A stretch of DNA of 64,000 nt, taken from positions 124,001 to 188,000 of the forward strand of contig NZ_JAGKJK010000007.1 in assembly GCF_020329435.1 (NCBI RefSeq), in the 5' to 3' direction. The translations under genes were made by a program, and so were the position numbers. Source of the stretch: Bradyrhizobium hereditatis. GTDB taxonomy: Bacteria; Pseudomonadota; Alphaproteobacteria; Rhizobiales; Xanthobacteraceae. The notes below the pieces were generated by a model. That model was not told the origin of the DNA. It did no database searches and saw only the letters and a list, made by a program, of their open reading frames with translations. Of the stretch, positions 34,050 to 42,887 are shown in pieces (positions within the stretch are counted from its first letter, which is position 1; each line of letters opens with the position of its first letter).

Positions 34050-35060
34050 TTAGCGCAGCCACCACTTGATCTGCCGCGCAACTTCGGCAGTAGAAATGCC
34101 GTAGCGATCATGCAGTGTAGGCAGTGCCCCGGCGGCAAGAAACTCGTCCGGCAATGCGATCTGGCGGAAAGCCGGATGGACGCCGGAGCGCATCAACAAT
34201 GCTGCAACCGCCTCTCCAAGGCCGCCGATGATCGTATGGTTCTCTGCGACGACGACGAGACGACCGGGCTTGCCGGCTTCGCGCAAGATCGCTTCGTGAT
34301 CGAGCGGCTTAATGGTCGGTACATGCAGCACGGCCGCATCCACGCCGTCGCCGGCGAGTTCCTTTGCGGCTTCCAGCGCACGCATGGTCATGATCCCAGA
34401 GGAGATGATCAGGACTTCCCGACCGTCGCGAATGAGGGACGCCTTGCCGAGCTTGAACTGATAGTTGTACTCGTCCAGTACAAGCGGCACCTGACCACGC
34501 AAGAGCCGCATGTATACCGGCCCATGATGGGCCGCGATGGCCGGAACGATCTGTTCGATTTCAAGAGCGTCGCAGGGATCGATCACGGTCATGTTCGGCA
34601 TTGCGCGGAAAAGGGCGAGGTCTTCCGCCGCCTGGTGGCTCGGGCCGTAACCGGAGGTGAGGCCGGGCAAGGCGCAGACGATCTTCACGTTGCGGTCTTC
34701 TTCCGCGATGGTCTGATGGATGAAATCGTACGCCCGGCGCGAAGCGAACACCGCATATGTCGTGGCAAAGGGCATGAAGCCTTCGGCCGCCATGCCTGAA
34801 GCTGCACCGTAAAGCAGCTGTTCCGCCATACCCATCTGATAGTAGCGATCGGGAAACTCCCTCGCGAAAATATGCAGATCAGTGTACTTGCCGAGGTCGG
34901 CGGTGAGTCCCACGACCTCGAGGCGGCTCCGCGCCAGCTCGACCAGTGCGTGACCGAACGGTGCAGGCTTCGTCTTTTGGCCCTCGGCCGCGATCGAGGC
35001 GATCATGGCAGAGGTGGTGAGCCGCGGTTTTCCGGGCGTAGCTGAGATTGCTGATTTCAT
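34050..35060 (-). CDS. Transketolase, C-terminal (pyrimidine-binding) subunit
   Basis: A 336-residue protein carrying the Pyr and C-terminal domains of a split transketolase. MGMAEQLLYGAASGMAAEG contains the Glu that activates thiamine diphosphate, and SGYGPSHQAAEDLALFRAMP is the typical following motif. It overlaps the N-terminal subunit gene by four bases (ATGA). Transketolases move two-carbon ketol units between sugars. Split pairs outside the pentose-phosphate genes often serve dedicated catabolic routes, for instance for apulose-type or sulfo-sugars; no sugar kinase is present here to settle the substrate. Confidence 0.9.
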   Translation of the reverse strand: MKSAISATPGKPRLTTSAMIASIAAEGQKTKPAPFGHALVELARSRLEVVGLTADLGKYTDLHIFAREFPDRYYQMGMAEQLLYGAASGMAAEGFMPFATTYAVFASRRAYDFIHQTIAEEDRNVKIVCALPGLTSGYGPSHQAAEDLALFRAMPNMTVIDPCDALEIEQIVPAIAAHHGPVYMRLLRGQVPLVLDEYNYQFKLGKASLIRDGREVLIISSGIMTMRALEAAKELAGDGVDAAVLHVPTIKPLDHEAILREAGKPGRLVVVAENHTIIGGLGEAVAALLMRSGVHPAFRQIALPDEFLAAGALPTLHDRYGISTAEVARQIKWWLR

Positions 35061-35902
35061 GACCTGTCTCCCGCATCAAGTTCTGCCAACGCCAGCTTCC
35101 ATTCGTGCGCCTCGACCCGAATGAAATGATTCTTCTCTCGCTGCTCCAGGAATGGAACTCCCTTTCCCATGAGGGTGTCAGCGACGATCACGCGCGGTTG
35201 CGGTTGGGGGTGCGAACTCGCCGCATCGAAGGCGGCCACGACGGCGTCGAGGTCATTGCCGTCAACCCGGCGTACGAACCAGCCAAAAGCCTCGAGCTTG
35301 TCGACCAGCGGCTCAAATCCCATCATTTGCTTCGAGGGGCCGTCGGCCTGCTGGTTGTTTACGTCGATGATCGCGATCAGATTGTCGAGCTTGTGGTGTG
35401 CAGCCGACATCATGGCTTCCCACTTCGAACCCTCGTCGAGTTCTCCGTCGGAGAACAGCGTGAAGACGCGGCTCTTGGAGCCCTTCCGCTTCAATCCGAG
35501 GCCCATGCCGACCGCGATACTCAGTCCGAGCCCCAGGGACCCGCCGGACATTTCCATGCCGGGCGTGTAGGAGGCCATGCCCGACATCGGAAGACGGCTT
35601 TCGTCGAAGCCGTACGTCTCGAGTTCGGTTTGGGGGATGATGCCGGCCTCGATCAGTGCGGCATAAAGGGCGATGGCGTAGTGGCCGTTGGAAAGAAGCA
35701 AACGGTCGCGATCTTCCCAGGTGGGCTCCTCGGGCCGGTAGCGCATCGCGTGAAAGTATGCGACCGCCAACACGTCGGAGATGTCGAGCGCCTGCGCGAT
35801 GTAACCCTGGCCTTGAACTTCGCCCATGCGCAGGGCGTTTCGGCGAATGTTGCGCGCGCGCTGCGCAAGGGTCGGCGCGTTGACAAGCGTATTTGTGGAC
35901 AT
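35057..35902 (-). CDS. Transketolase, N-terminal (diphosphate-binding) subunit
   Basis: A 281-residue PP-domain subunit. The thiamine diphosphate/Mg site is FTLFSDGELDEGSKWEA followed by LIAIIDVNNQQADG (a GDG-like plus N pattern). EMSGGSLGLGLSIAVGMGLGLK is a conserved preceding segment. The start at 35902 is chosen over 35914 on the GGAGAG ribosome site. It forms one holoenzyme with the downstream subunit and lies 18 bases after the SDR gene. Confidence 0.9.
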   Translation of the reverse strand: MSTNTLVNAPTLAQRARNIRRNALRMGEVQGQGYIAQALDISDVLAVAYFHAMRYRPEEPTWEDRDRLLLSNGHYAIALYAALIEAGIIPQTELETYGFDESRLPMSGMASYTPGMEMSGGSLGLGLSIAVGMGLGLKRKGSKSRVFTLFSDGELDEGSKWEAMMSAAHHKLDNLIAIIDVNNQQADGPSKQMMGFEPLVDKLEAFGWFVRRVDGNDLDAVVAAFDAASSHPQPQPRVIVADTLMGKGVPFLEQREKNHFIRVEAHEWKLALAELDAGDRS

Positions 35903-35920
35903 CCTTCTCTCCATCGCCCC

Positions 35921-36670
35921 CTAGTGAATGAGCATCCCGCCGTTGACGTCGATCACGGCGCCGGTGACGTAGGACGAAAGGTCCGAAGCGAGGAACGTGT
36001 AGATTCCCGCGACGTCCTTCGCTTCCCCGAGCCTTCCGAGCGGAATGCCCTCCAGGATCTTTGCCCGCATATCCTCTGTGAGCTTGCCGGACGTGATGTC
36101 GGTGCCGATCAATCCCGGCGTGACGCAGTTGACGCGAATTCCATCGGGACCGAATTCCCGCGCCATCGCCTTGGCAAGCCCAAGAACGCCCGCCTTCGCG
36201 GCCGAGTAGTGTGGACCACCGAAAATGCCGCCGCCGCGCTGGGCTGATACCGACGACATGCACGCAATCGATCCGGCCTTTCGCTTCTGCATGTGTGGAA
36301 TCACCGCCTGAGAGAGGAACAGTATGCCCTTGAGGTTGACGTCCTGGATCAGATCCCAGTCGCCCGGCTTGATGTCGAGGAATCTGACCGGCTGGGTAAT
36401 GCCGGCGTTGTTGATCAAGATGTCGATCTGACCGAAGGCGCCGGCAACGATTTCGACTGCCTTCAGGCAAGAAGCCTGGTCGGCGACGTCACACGCAACA
36501 CCGATATGAGCGTCGCCAAGGTCTTGTGCGGCGGCTTGGGCAGCGGGCCCATCGATATCGAGGATGGCTACCCGAGCTCCCTCTTCGACAAACCGTCTGG
36601 CCGTCGCGAGGCCAATGCCGCGGGGCGAAGCCGCACCTGTAATGATGGCTGTTTTGCCGCGAAGCAGCAT
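35921..36670 (-). CDS. SDR family oxidoreductase
   Basis: A 249-residue short-chain dehydrogenase. Cofactor motif TGAASPRGIGLATAR, an aspartate at AILDID that favours NAD, NNAG, active-site Ser in MSSVSAQRGG and the YSAAKAG catalytic Tyr/Lys. The ATG at 36670 follows a GGGAGGAT ribosome site. First gene of the minus-strand catabolic operon. It most likely oxidises an alcohol or polyol to the ketose used by the transketolase, an inference from gene order. Confidence 0.92.
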   Translation of the reverse strand: MLLRGKTAIITGAASPRGIGLATARRFVEEGARVAILDIDGPAAQAAAQDLGDAHIGVACDVADQASCLKAVEIVAGAFGQIDILINNAGITQPVRFLDIKPGDWDLIQDVNLKGILFLSQAVIPHMQKRKAGSIACMSSVSAQRGGGIFGGPHYSAAKAGVLGLAKAMAREFGPDGIRVNCVTPGLIGTDITSGKLTEDMRAKILEGIPLGRLGEAKDVAGIYTFLASDLSSYVTGAVIDVNGGMLIH

Positions 36671-36782
36671 TCGATCCTCCCTTTGTCTATTCTTCCAGGC
36701 GCTGCGGTAGGCAGCCGGCCCTCTTGATCCCATTCCTAGGTCCGAGGCGCTTCAGGGACAAACGCACTGTTGTCTTGCATAT

Positions 36783-36797
36783 GTGAATCTGGTTCAC
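36783..36797. promoter_or_regulatory. LysR-type operator candidate
   Basis: GTGAA-TCTGG-TTCAC is a perfect inverted repeat fitting the T-N11-A rule of LysR regulators. It lies in the divergent region between the SDR operon and the LysR gene, three bases before the chosen LysR start. Confidence 0.6.
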
Positions 36798-36799
36798 TC

Positions 36800-37699
36800 A
36801 TGGGCATGTTGCTGTCAAGTATCCCGATCTCGGCCATCCGAGCCTTCGAAGCGGCTGCGCGCACTGGCTCGTTCAGCGACGCGGCAGACGAATTGCATTT
36901 GACGCCGAGCGCAGTCAGCCATGCTATCCGCAAGCTGGAAAGCACGATGAGCACCACTCTATTCGAGCGAAGTGCCCGTTCCGTCCGTCTAACGCCCGCG
37001 GGCGAAAACCTGATGCGTCACGCGGGCGCGGCTTTTGACAATCTGCGACGCGGCATCGAAGAGGTTGCCGGTCGCGGGCCGCAGCTCCTGAGGGTGCACT
37101 GTGCGCCAAGTTTCGCAGCGCAATGGCTGGCTCCGCGCCTGACCAAATTTCTGGCTGCCGAACCGAAACTGGAGGTTCGTCTCGCCGCCAACACCGAGTA
37201 CGCCCGCTTCACGAACGACGATTTCGATCTGGACATCATCTACGGTTCGCCTCGCGGCGAGGGTCTCGAAGCGATCCCACTTGGTGAGGAGACCGTCACC
37301 CCGCTGTGCGTTCCTCAGATCGCAAAGAGAATTCGCCAGCCAACGGATCTGTTGAGCCAGGTGCTGATCCGCTCGGACGTTAAGCAGGTTCAGTGGCATC
37401 AATGGTTCACCGCGAACGGACTTGAAGCCCCAGCGATCCACGGAATGCGATTCGACCGCAGCTTCCTCGCCATAGCTATGGCATGTGGCGGCGTTGGCGT
37501 GACTTTGGAATCAACTCGCTTGGCCGAGCGCGAAATGGAATCGGGGCGCCTGATCGCGCCGCTGGCCGGTCGCTCCACCGACATCCGCTATGTCGGCCAT
37601 CATCTCGTCTTCCCTCGCGCGGGCCGTCAGCGTCGCGCCCTGCGAACCTTCGTGGAATGGATCACGTCTGAACTCGCGCAGGCCGATAAGAAGGCGTAG
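36800..37699 (+). CDS. LysR family transcriptional regulator, GcvA-like
   Basis: A 299-residue regulator. HTH: SAIRAFEAAARTGSFSDAADELHLTPSAVSHAIRKLE, then LFERSARSVRLTPAGENL, a GcvA-type pattern. The C-terminal effector domain contains LDIIYGSPRGEGLEAIPLGEE. The start was set at 36800 (MGMLLSSIP); 36770 and 36806 are alternatives. It is divergent from the SDR-transketolase-TRAP operon and is the obvious regulator of it, with the pathway substrate or an intermediate as coinducer. Confidence 0.88.
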   Translation: MGMLLSSIPISAIRAFEAAARTGSFSDAADELHLTPSAVSHAIRKLESTMSTTLFERSARSVRLTPAGENLMRHAGAAFDNLRRGIEEVAGRGPQLLRVHCAPSFAAQWLAPRLTKFLAAEPKLEVRLAANTEYARFTNDDFDLDIIYGSPRGEGLEAIPLGEETVTPLCVPQIAKRIRQPTDLLSQVLIRSDVKQVQWHQWFTANGLEAPAIHGMRFDRSFLAIAMACGGVGVTLESTRLAEREMESGRLIAPLAGRSTDIRYVGHHLVFPRAGRQRRALRTFVEWITSELAQADKKA

Positions 37700-37937
37700 T
37701 GCAAGCCCGGCCACTGGCCCACGTCAATGCCGGCGCAAAGCTTTGGCGGACATGGCGTCGAGCTGAGGTCGACTTCTGACCCTGGCTGTGTAAAAACGCA
37801 ATAAGTCGAAACGCGACGAGAATGACATTCTTCAGATCGATTTCTAAGTTGAATGCGCTTGCGAATCGAAGGCCTAATGCGGCCTTGGACGAACAACTTC
37901 TTCTATAACCATTGAGCGTCTTCGGTTTTTCACACAG

Positions 37938-38625
37938 GTGCGCCGGGAGACCGGCAAGGAGTAGGTGGTGCAAGTCCACTACGATGAAGGAATAGCGAAC
38001 CGCATCGACCCCAAGCCGTGCGCAGGCATCCGCGAGGATGCCGGCGAAGCGTCGGTAGGGGACGTGCAGGCCAACCATTGAGCCGCGATAGAAAACTAAT
38101 TCCGGGTGCCGACGCTGTCTGTGTAGCGGAAGGCAACATGCCCAAGAGCGTGATCGCAAGCGCTTGGGTGACCCGGCGTGGTCGAAGAACCTGGCATGCA
38201 CGCACGCTCCTCGCACGGGAACCGGGAGATCTCCGGGTCGGCCGAAAGCCCCCTTGGGCGGACGGTCCGCGGCGGGAAGGCGAGGAGCCGTAGCCGCCGA
38301 TGCACGATCCGGAGAGGTCAGACTCTGCCGTAGTAGCTGGGAAGTCGCCGAACAAAGCCGGGCCTCCGGCAGCGGAGGTGGCGGAGCAAAGGGCAGGGAC
38401 CAAGAGGAACGCGTATCAGCAAAGCACCACCGGACGCAGACCCGGACGCGCGTGACCCAGGCGCTGAACCGCGTACGGCAATCCGCAAGGCAAAGGAAGA
38501 AGGAGCGGTTCACTGCGCTTCTCCACCATGTCAACGTCGACACGCTCTCGGCAGCATTCTACGCGCTCAAACGCAAAGCCGCCGCTGGAGTCGACGGGGT
38601 GACCTGGCAGGACTACGAGGTGACC
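37938..38625 (+). mobile_element. Truncated group II intron
   Basis: Begins GTGCGCCGGGAGACCGGC, the usual 5' end of bacterial group II introns, followed by a long structured region with GGTGCAAGTCC-type and repeated GC-rich hairpins, then the N-terminus of the intron-encoded protein. The element stops about 100 bases into that protein. The rest of the reverse transcriptase, maturase and 3' domains V-VI are absent, so it cannot splice or move by itself. Confidence 0.82.
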
Positions 38626-38628
38626 TGA
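38401..38628 (+). pseudogene. Group II intron reverse transcriptase/maturase, N-terminal fragment
   Basis: The frame ends VTQALNRVRQSARQRKKERF, then ALLHHVNVDTLSAAFYALKR and AAAGVDGVTWQDYEV before a stop. This is the RT-0/RT-1 start of an intron-encoded protein: the GVDGVTW box is diagnostic. The catalytic YADD part is missing. Foreign sequence follows at once, consistent with deletion by a later rearrangement. Confidence 0.82.
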
Positions 38629-39231
38629 TCTTCTTCCCACTGTCGATCGCCGCTTTGTAGAACTTGCGCGCGGCGTGTTTTGGTTGGCCGAACGTCGGTG
38701 GTTTGCGCATCGCCCTTTGGCGCAACAACGCTGATTTGATGACGAAATCCCGGGCGCAACGTCGCCCTTTGGCAGATCGCGCGATTTCACTTCAGTTACG
38801 AACGACCAGCGCGATTTGCCTCAAGGCGCTGACTCAGCTGACGGCACTGGAGTTCGCCGCGCGTTCGATTTGGTTGATCAATCGGGCGGACTCAGCAGGC
38901 AGGGCAAGGCCTCTACGGCGTCATCATCACCCTCAGCTCCTCGCGATGGGCACCACCACCATCATGGCAATGGGAAGACGACACTCAGAGGACCCGCCGC
39001 GCGGACGGGACAGTTCGTGGCTGGGACGGTCGGCACAAGACGCGCAGCGGGCAGCTGCATGTGCTTCGAATAAGGGCCAGTGTTCCGGCTAGCCGGTCTC
39101 AAGGACGAAGTCGGCACTGACCTACGGCTCTGCTTTCGAGGGCGAAGCGGAAATGTTGTCCTTGATCTGAGACGCACCGATTTTGAGGCTGACCTTCGCC
39201 TGGTCCAGAAGTGCCGACAGGAACATCCCGA
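38629..39231. other. Unassigned sequence after the intron fragment
   Basis: No credible gene. A short minus-strand start at 38710 (MRKPPTFGQPKHAARKFYKA) runs into the intron fragment and may be the N-terminus of a gene cut by that event. A His-rich stretch near 38950 (HHHHHGNGK in one frame) has no recognisable context. Confidence 0.4.
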
Positions 39232-39579
39232 TCAGAGGAAACTTCGGAATCTGGCGAGTTCCGTGATGTGATCGGCTAACAAGATTTCCGTTACGAGCGG
39301 AGGCTGTGGCGCTGTGTGGATCTCGTAAAGATGACGTGTGACCTCAGGCTTCGTCATAAACTCTCGTATGCAGTCGTCCAGCGTGCCTTCCGCCAGCAGA
39401 TAGGTGCTTCTGTCTGCACGACGTTCGTTGTTTATGGACGGCCATTTGCGAAGCATGGCGGGCGCATCGAATCGCATGTGAATGTCATTCGCCTCCATCA
39501 TCTCTGTTGTCGATCGTTCAACGTGGCTGCTCCGCCTCTGAACAGTCGGGAACTGCCTGATTGCCTCATGCTGCGCCAT
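39232..39579 (-). CDS. Hypothetical protein, 115 residues
   Basis: Soluble, charged protein; the C-terminal half DDCIREFMTKPEVTRHLYEI followed by PPLVTEILLADHITELARF is well-behaved coding sequence. The Met codons at 39501 and 39498 are alternative starts. No domain is recognised. Small proteins of this style occur in rhizobial symbiosis regions. It is upstream-adjacent to an IclR gene transcribed in the same direction. Confidence 0.5.
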   Translation of the reverse strand: MAQHEAIRQFPTVQRRSSHVERSTTEMMEANDIHMRFDAPAMLRKWPSINNERRADRSTYLLAEGTLDDCIREFMTKPEVTRHLYEIHTAPQPPLVTEILLADHITELARFRSFL

Positions 39580-39652
39580 AAGACATTGCTAGCCATGGCC
39601 GAAGCCGCGTCTGCTTCTTTACAAAATGGCGCAAAGCGGACGCCCTCAATGA

Positions 39653-40342
39653 TTAGCATTCGCTTGCGGGCAGTAACCCCGCTAAGGCCTTGGCTTCCGA
39701 TTTGAGAGCATCGATTGCCGACTTGCGGGCTACAGCATCGAAGCGCGTCTTGATCGCTGATAGCGAAAGGGCGCCCCTCAGTTTGCCGTGTACGTCCATC
39801 AACGGCACGGCTGCCGCGGCGACCTCCGGATCCCGCTCTCCGATCGAAACATAAAAGCCTCTATCGCGGATCTTCTTCCCTTCTACGTTCGTTGGCTCGC
39901 GGTATGCAGTGAGAATTCGACCGGCGGCGCCGCAATCAATCGGCAATCGCTGGCCTTCTTCGAGGTGGTGTCGAACTGAACGTGGAGAATTGACGCGGTA
40001 AAGACAGATGCGTTCGTCGCCATCTGCAACATAAAAGGATGCAGTTTCTCCCGTTGCCTCAACCAGACGCCGAAGGGATGGCCGGATGACTTCGCCAAGA
40101 TCCAGACCGCGCTGATAGAGCGCCCCAAGACGCCACAATTCCGGTCCCGGTCGAAACAACCGGTCCGCGCCGCGGACGAGAAAGCCATCAGCTTCCAAGG
40201 AAGAGGCCAATCGGAGCACTGTGCTCTTGTAGAGGTCTGTCATTTCCGCAATCTGCGTCAGCGTCATCGCAGACTGCTCCGCGTCGAAACTTTTCAGGAT
40301 CGCGAGCGCTCTCCTTACCGCGTCAACTCCTATCTTGCTCAT
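39653..40342 (-). CDS. IclR family transcriptional regulator
   Basis: A 229-residue regulator: winged HTH AEQSAMTLTQIAEMTDLYKSTVLRLASSLEADGFL, then the effector domain with GETASFYVADGDERICLYRV and the IDCGAAGRILTA motif. The effector domain is somewhat short compared with the usual 250 residues. It faces away from the ABC transporter and CoA-transferase genes at 40.5-43.7 kb and may have controlled them before the transporter decayed. Confidence 0.87.
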   Translation of the reverse strand: MSKIGVDAVRRALAILKSFDAEQSAMTLTQIAEMTDLYKSTVLRLASSLEADGFLVRGADRLFRPGPELWRLGALYQRGLDLGEVIRPSLRRLVEATGETASFYVADGDERICLYRVNSPRSVRHHLEEGQRLPIDCGAAGRILTAYREPTNVEGKKIRDRGFYVSIGERDPEVAAAAVPLMDVHGKLRGALSLSAIKTRFDAVARKSAIDALKSEAKALAGLLPASEC

Positions 40343-40493
40343 CTCTGCTCCAGGTTCTGAAGAGTAGAACCGTCATAAAAATTGAGGTGTTAGAGGCCAT
40401 CGGGTAGGGAGGATGTTGGTTCTGTACGCCAGAACAGATTGACTTTTTTCACACGCAGGACTATGGGTGCACATAACAGAACGAGTTCTGAAA

Positions 40494-41272
40494 TGCGAGA
40501 CAATGGAAGGCCACCAACGCTGGCCGCTGACTTGCGCGAGGTGATGATCCGCTTCGGCGCATTCATCGCAGCCAAAAGCATGAACTTCCAGGTACGCGAC
40601 GCGAGTTCGTTGCGGTCGTGGGCCCAACCGGTTGCGGCAAGTCCACCATCCTGAACACTGTCACAGGTCTCTTCAAACACTCGTCGGAGACGTTCAGATC
40701 TTCCGCAAGCCGCTCACGGGACTCAATGATCGGTCCGGCTACATGCTCCAACAGGCGGGCCTAATGCCGTGGAAGATCGCGCAGGACAACATTGGGCTCC
40801 GGCTCGTTCTTCAGGGCAAGTCAGTCGAGGAGGCGTGCGCCGAGGCTCGGTTCGGCCCGACGGGGTTTGAGCAGCGTTATCCGCATCAGCTATCAAGGCG
40901 GCAACGCAAGTGCGCGGCGATGCAGACGCTCATCACGGAGCCGAGAATTGTTCTTCTGGACGAGACCTTCTCGGCGCTCGACGTTCACACGCGCCGGTTG
41001 ATGCACCGCATCCTGCTTGATCTCTGGCAGGCCGAGCGCCGCTCCTTGATCTTCATCACCCATGATCTCGATGAGGCGATCACGCTGGCTGACCAAGTCG
41101 GCGTGACGTCCGCGGGGACTGCAAGCGGGTGGTCGGCGAGGTCAGGATCTCGCTGCCTGATCGCCGGGACGTCTCCGCGCTGCAGACCACGGACGAGTTC
41201 GTCGCGCTCTATCGCGAAATCTGGTCGCCGCCTGGCGCTGAAGTGGAGAAGAGCTATGCCGACCGGAACTAA
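40494..41272 (+). pseudogene. ABC transporter ATPase (taurine/nitrate type), frameshifted
   Basis: Pieces of one ATPase lie in different frames: VMIRFGAFIAAKSMNFQV, then EFVAVVGPTGCGKSTILNTV (Walker A), then GDVQIFRKPLTGLNDRSGYM with Q-loop MLQQAGLMPWKIAQDN, RIVLLDETFSALDV (Walker B) and IFITHDLDEAITLAD, then a final change to VGEVRISLPDRRDVSALQTT up to the normal stop. The signature region is degraded (QLSRRQRKCAAM). At least three frameshifts make it non-functional. Confidence 0.85.
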
Positions 41273-41519
41273 GCTCGTTGTCACGCAAGTCGCCATATTT
41301 GTTGATCTTGTCCCGATCTCGGAGCTCGGGGTGCGATCAGGTCTCATCGACGCCTTGTTTCCGGCGCCGTCGACCCTCGTCGGCAGGATGAGGAAGTGGA
41401 CGTCGACGCCGGATTTCCGGGGCGATGTTGGCATAACGCTGGTCGAGACGATCCTGTCGACTTCAGCCAAAAACTTCACCAATCGCTTCGCCGAGCTTGC
41501 GGCCCAGCAACTGAAGTAG
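41256..41519 (+). pseudogene. ABC permease remnant fused to an unrelated tail
   Basis: The ATG overlaps the end of the ATPase pseudogene, as permease genes of this class often do. The first ~70 residues (LFPAPSTLVGRMRKW, GDVGITLVETI) are the N-terminus of a SsuC/TauC-type permease. The tail NFTNRFAELAAQQLK looks like the end of a different, perhaps substrate-binding, protein. An internal deletion probably joined the two. Confidence 0.65.
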
Positions 41520-41561
41520 CGACCGCAGCGGCCGAAGATACCGCAAAGAAGGCTTCGTCGG

Positions 41562-42824
41562 ATGTCCCTGCCGCTCACCGGTATCCGTGTCCTCGACCTT
41601 TCGAACGTATTGGCAGGCCCGTTCTGCGGCTACCATCTCGCGCGCCTCGGCTCGGAGGTTATCAAGATCGAAAACTCCAATGGAGGCGATCTCGCGCGGC
41701 GCCTTGGCGCAGATCCGCAAAGGGCAGAGCGCCTTCAGGGGCTCTCGTTCGTCGCCGTGAACGCCGGTAAGCAGTCGGTGGCGCTCGATCTGAAGTCTGA
41801 AGCGGGCAGAGAAGTGTTTTTCAGGCTGGTGTCCAAGGCCGACGTCCTTCTCGAAAACTTCCGGCCCAAGGTCATGGAGCGGCTTGGTCTCGGTTTTGAC
41901 GCGTTGTGCAAGCGCAACCCGCGGCTCATCTATTGTGCGATCTCAGGCTTTGGGCAAAACGGTCCTTGGTCCGCCCGCCCGGCCTACGACCAGATCGTCC
42001 AGGGCCTTTCCGGCGCGATGAGTATAACCGGTGATGCAGCCACGGCTCCGCTGCGGACCGGCTTCCCGATCTCTGACACCATCGCCGGGCTAACGGCCGC
42101 CTTTGCCATCTCCGCCGCCCTCGTCGAGCAGCAGCAAATGGGCAGGGGCCGGTTCATCGACGTGTCGCTGCTCGAGGCGACAATCGCAGCCATGGGATGG
42201 GTGGTTTCCAATCACCTGAACGGCGGAGTCGAGCCGCGGCCGATGGGGAACGAGAATTTCACGGCCGCACCCTCCGGCACGTTCCGCACGGCGACCGGCC
42301 CGCTGAATATAGCCGCTAACGAGCAGAAACAGTACCGGACCCTTTGCGATCTGATCGGCCGGCCGGATCTGAAGACAGATCCGCGCTTCGCTAAGCGCGA
42401 AGCACGTAAAATGAACCGCGGGGCGCTTAGCGATGAGTTGAATGCGGCCTTGAGCTGCAGGCCTGCGGAGGAGTGGGAGGCACTGTTGAATGCCGCCGGC
42501 GTTCCCGCTGGCTGTGTGCTGACCGTTCCGCAAGTTTTGCGCGAGCCGCAGTTGCTGGAGCGCGGCTTTGTCGAGACGCTTGCGCTCGACAGGGCTGGCG
42601 AACCACCATTACGCATTACGCGCCCTGGTTTTCGGTTGGATGAGGCGTTTCCTGTCCCCGCACTCCCTCCGTCGCTCGGTGCGGACACAGAGCGATGGCT
42701 GGCTCGGCTCGGTTATACCTATCCGGAAATTGAGCACCTGATCGCAAGCGGTGCCGCCGGAACTGCACGTCAAGGAGGAGCGGATTCTCCGCGGGTCCGC
42801 CCGGCGACGGATGGAGCAGCGTGA
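41562..42824 (+). CDS. Class III CoA-transferase (CaiB/BaiF/Frc family)
   Basis: A 420-residue protein. It opens MSLPLTGIRVLDLSNVLAGPFCGYHLARLGSEVIKIEN in the usual family way, and the nucleophile Asp lies in RPAYDQIVQGLSGAMSITGD. Class III enzymes swap CoA between an acyl-CoA and a free acid. The gene is intact and followed 63 bases later by a citryl-CoA-lyase-like gene. Together they could activate and cleave citrate or a citramalate-like acid, an inference from adjacency. Confidence 0.88.
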   Translation: MSLPLTGIRVLDLSNVLAGPFCGYHLARLGSEVIKIENSNGGDLARRLGADPQRAERLQGLSFVAVNAGKQSVALDLKSEAGREVFFRLVSKADVLLENFRPKVMERLGLGFDALCKRNPRLIYCAISGFGQNGPWSARPAYDQIVQGLSGAMSITGDAATAPLRTGFPISDTIAGLTAAFAISAALVEQQQMGRGRFIDVSLLEATIAAMGWVVSNHLNGGVEPRPMGNENFTAAPSGTFRTATGPLNIAANEQKQYRTLCDLIGRPDLKTDPRFAKREARKMNRGALSDELNAALSCRPAEEWEALLNAAGVPAGCVLTVPQVLREPQLLERGFVETLALDRAGEPPLRITRPGFRLDEAFPVPALPPSLGADTERWLARLGYTYPEIEHLIASGAAGTARQGGADSPRVRPATDGAA

Positions 42825-42887
42825 CGGGCAGGTAGTTGCGCCAAGCAAGCTTCGGCCGGACATAGCCTGACGAGATTGGAGAACAGA

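Noticed and set aside
38018..38293. Open frames inside the group II intron RNA region
   Set aside because: They follow the GC-rich stems of the ribozyme and have no protein-like pattern; the real coding part begins further downstream.
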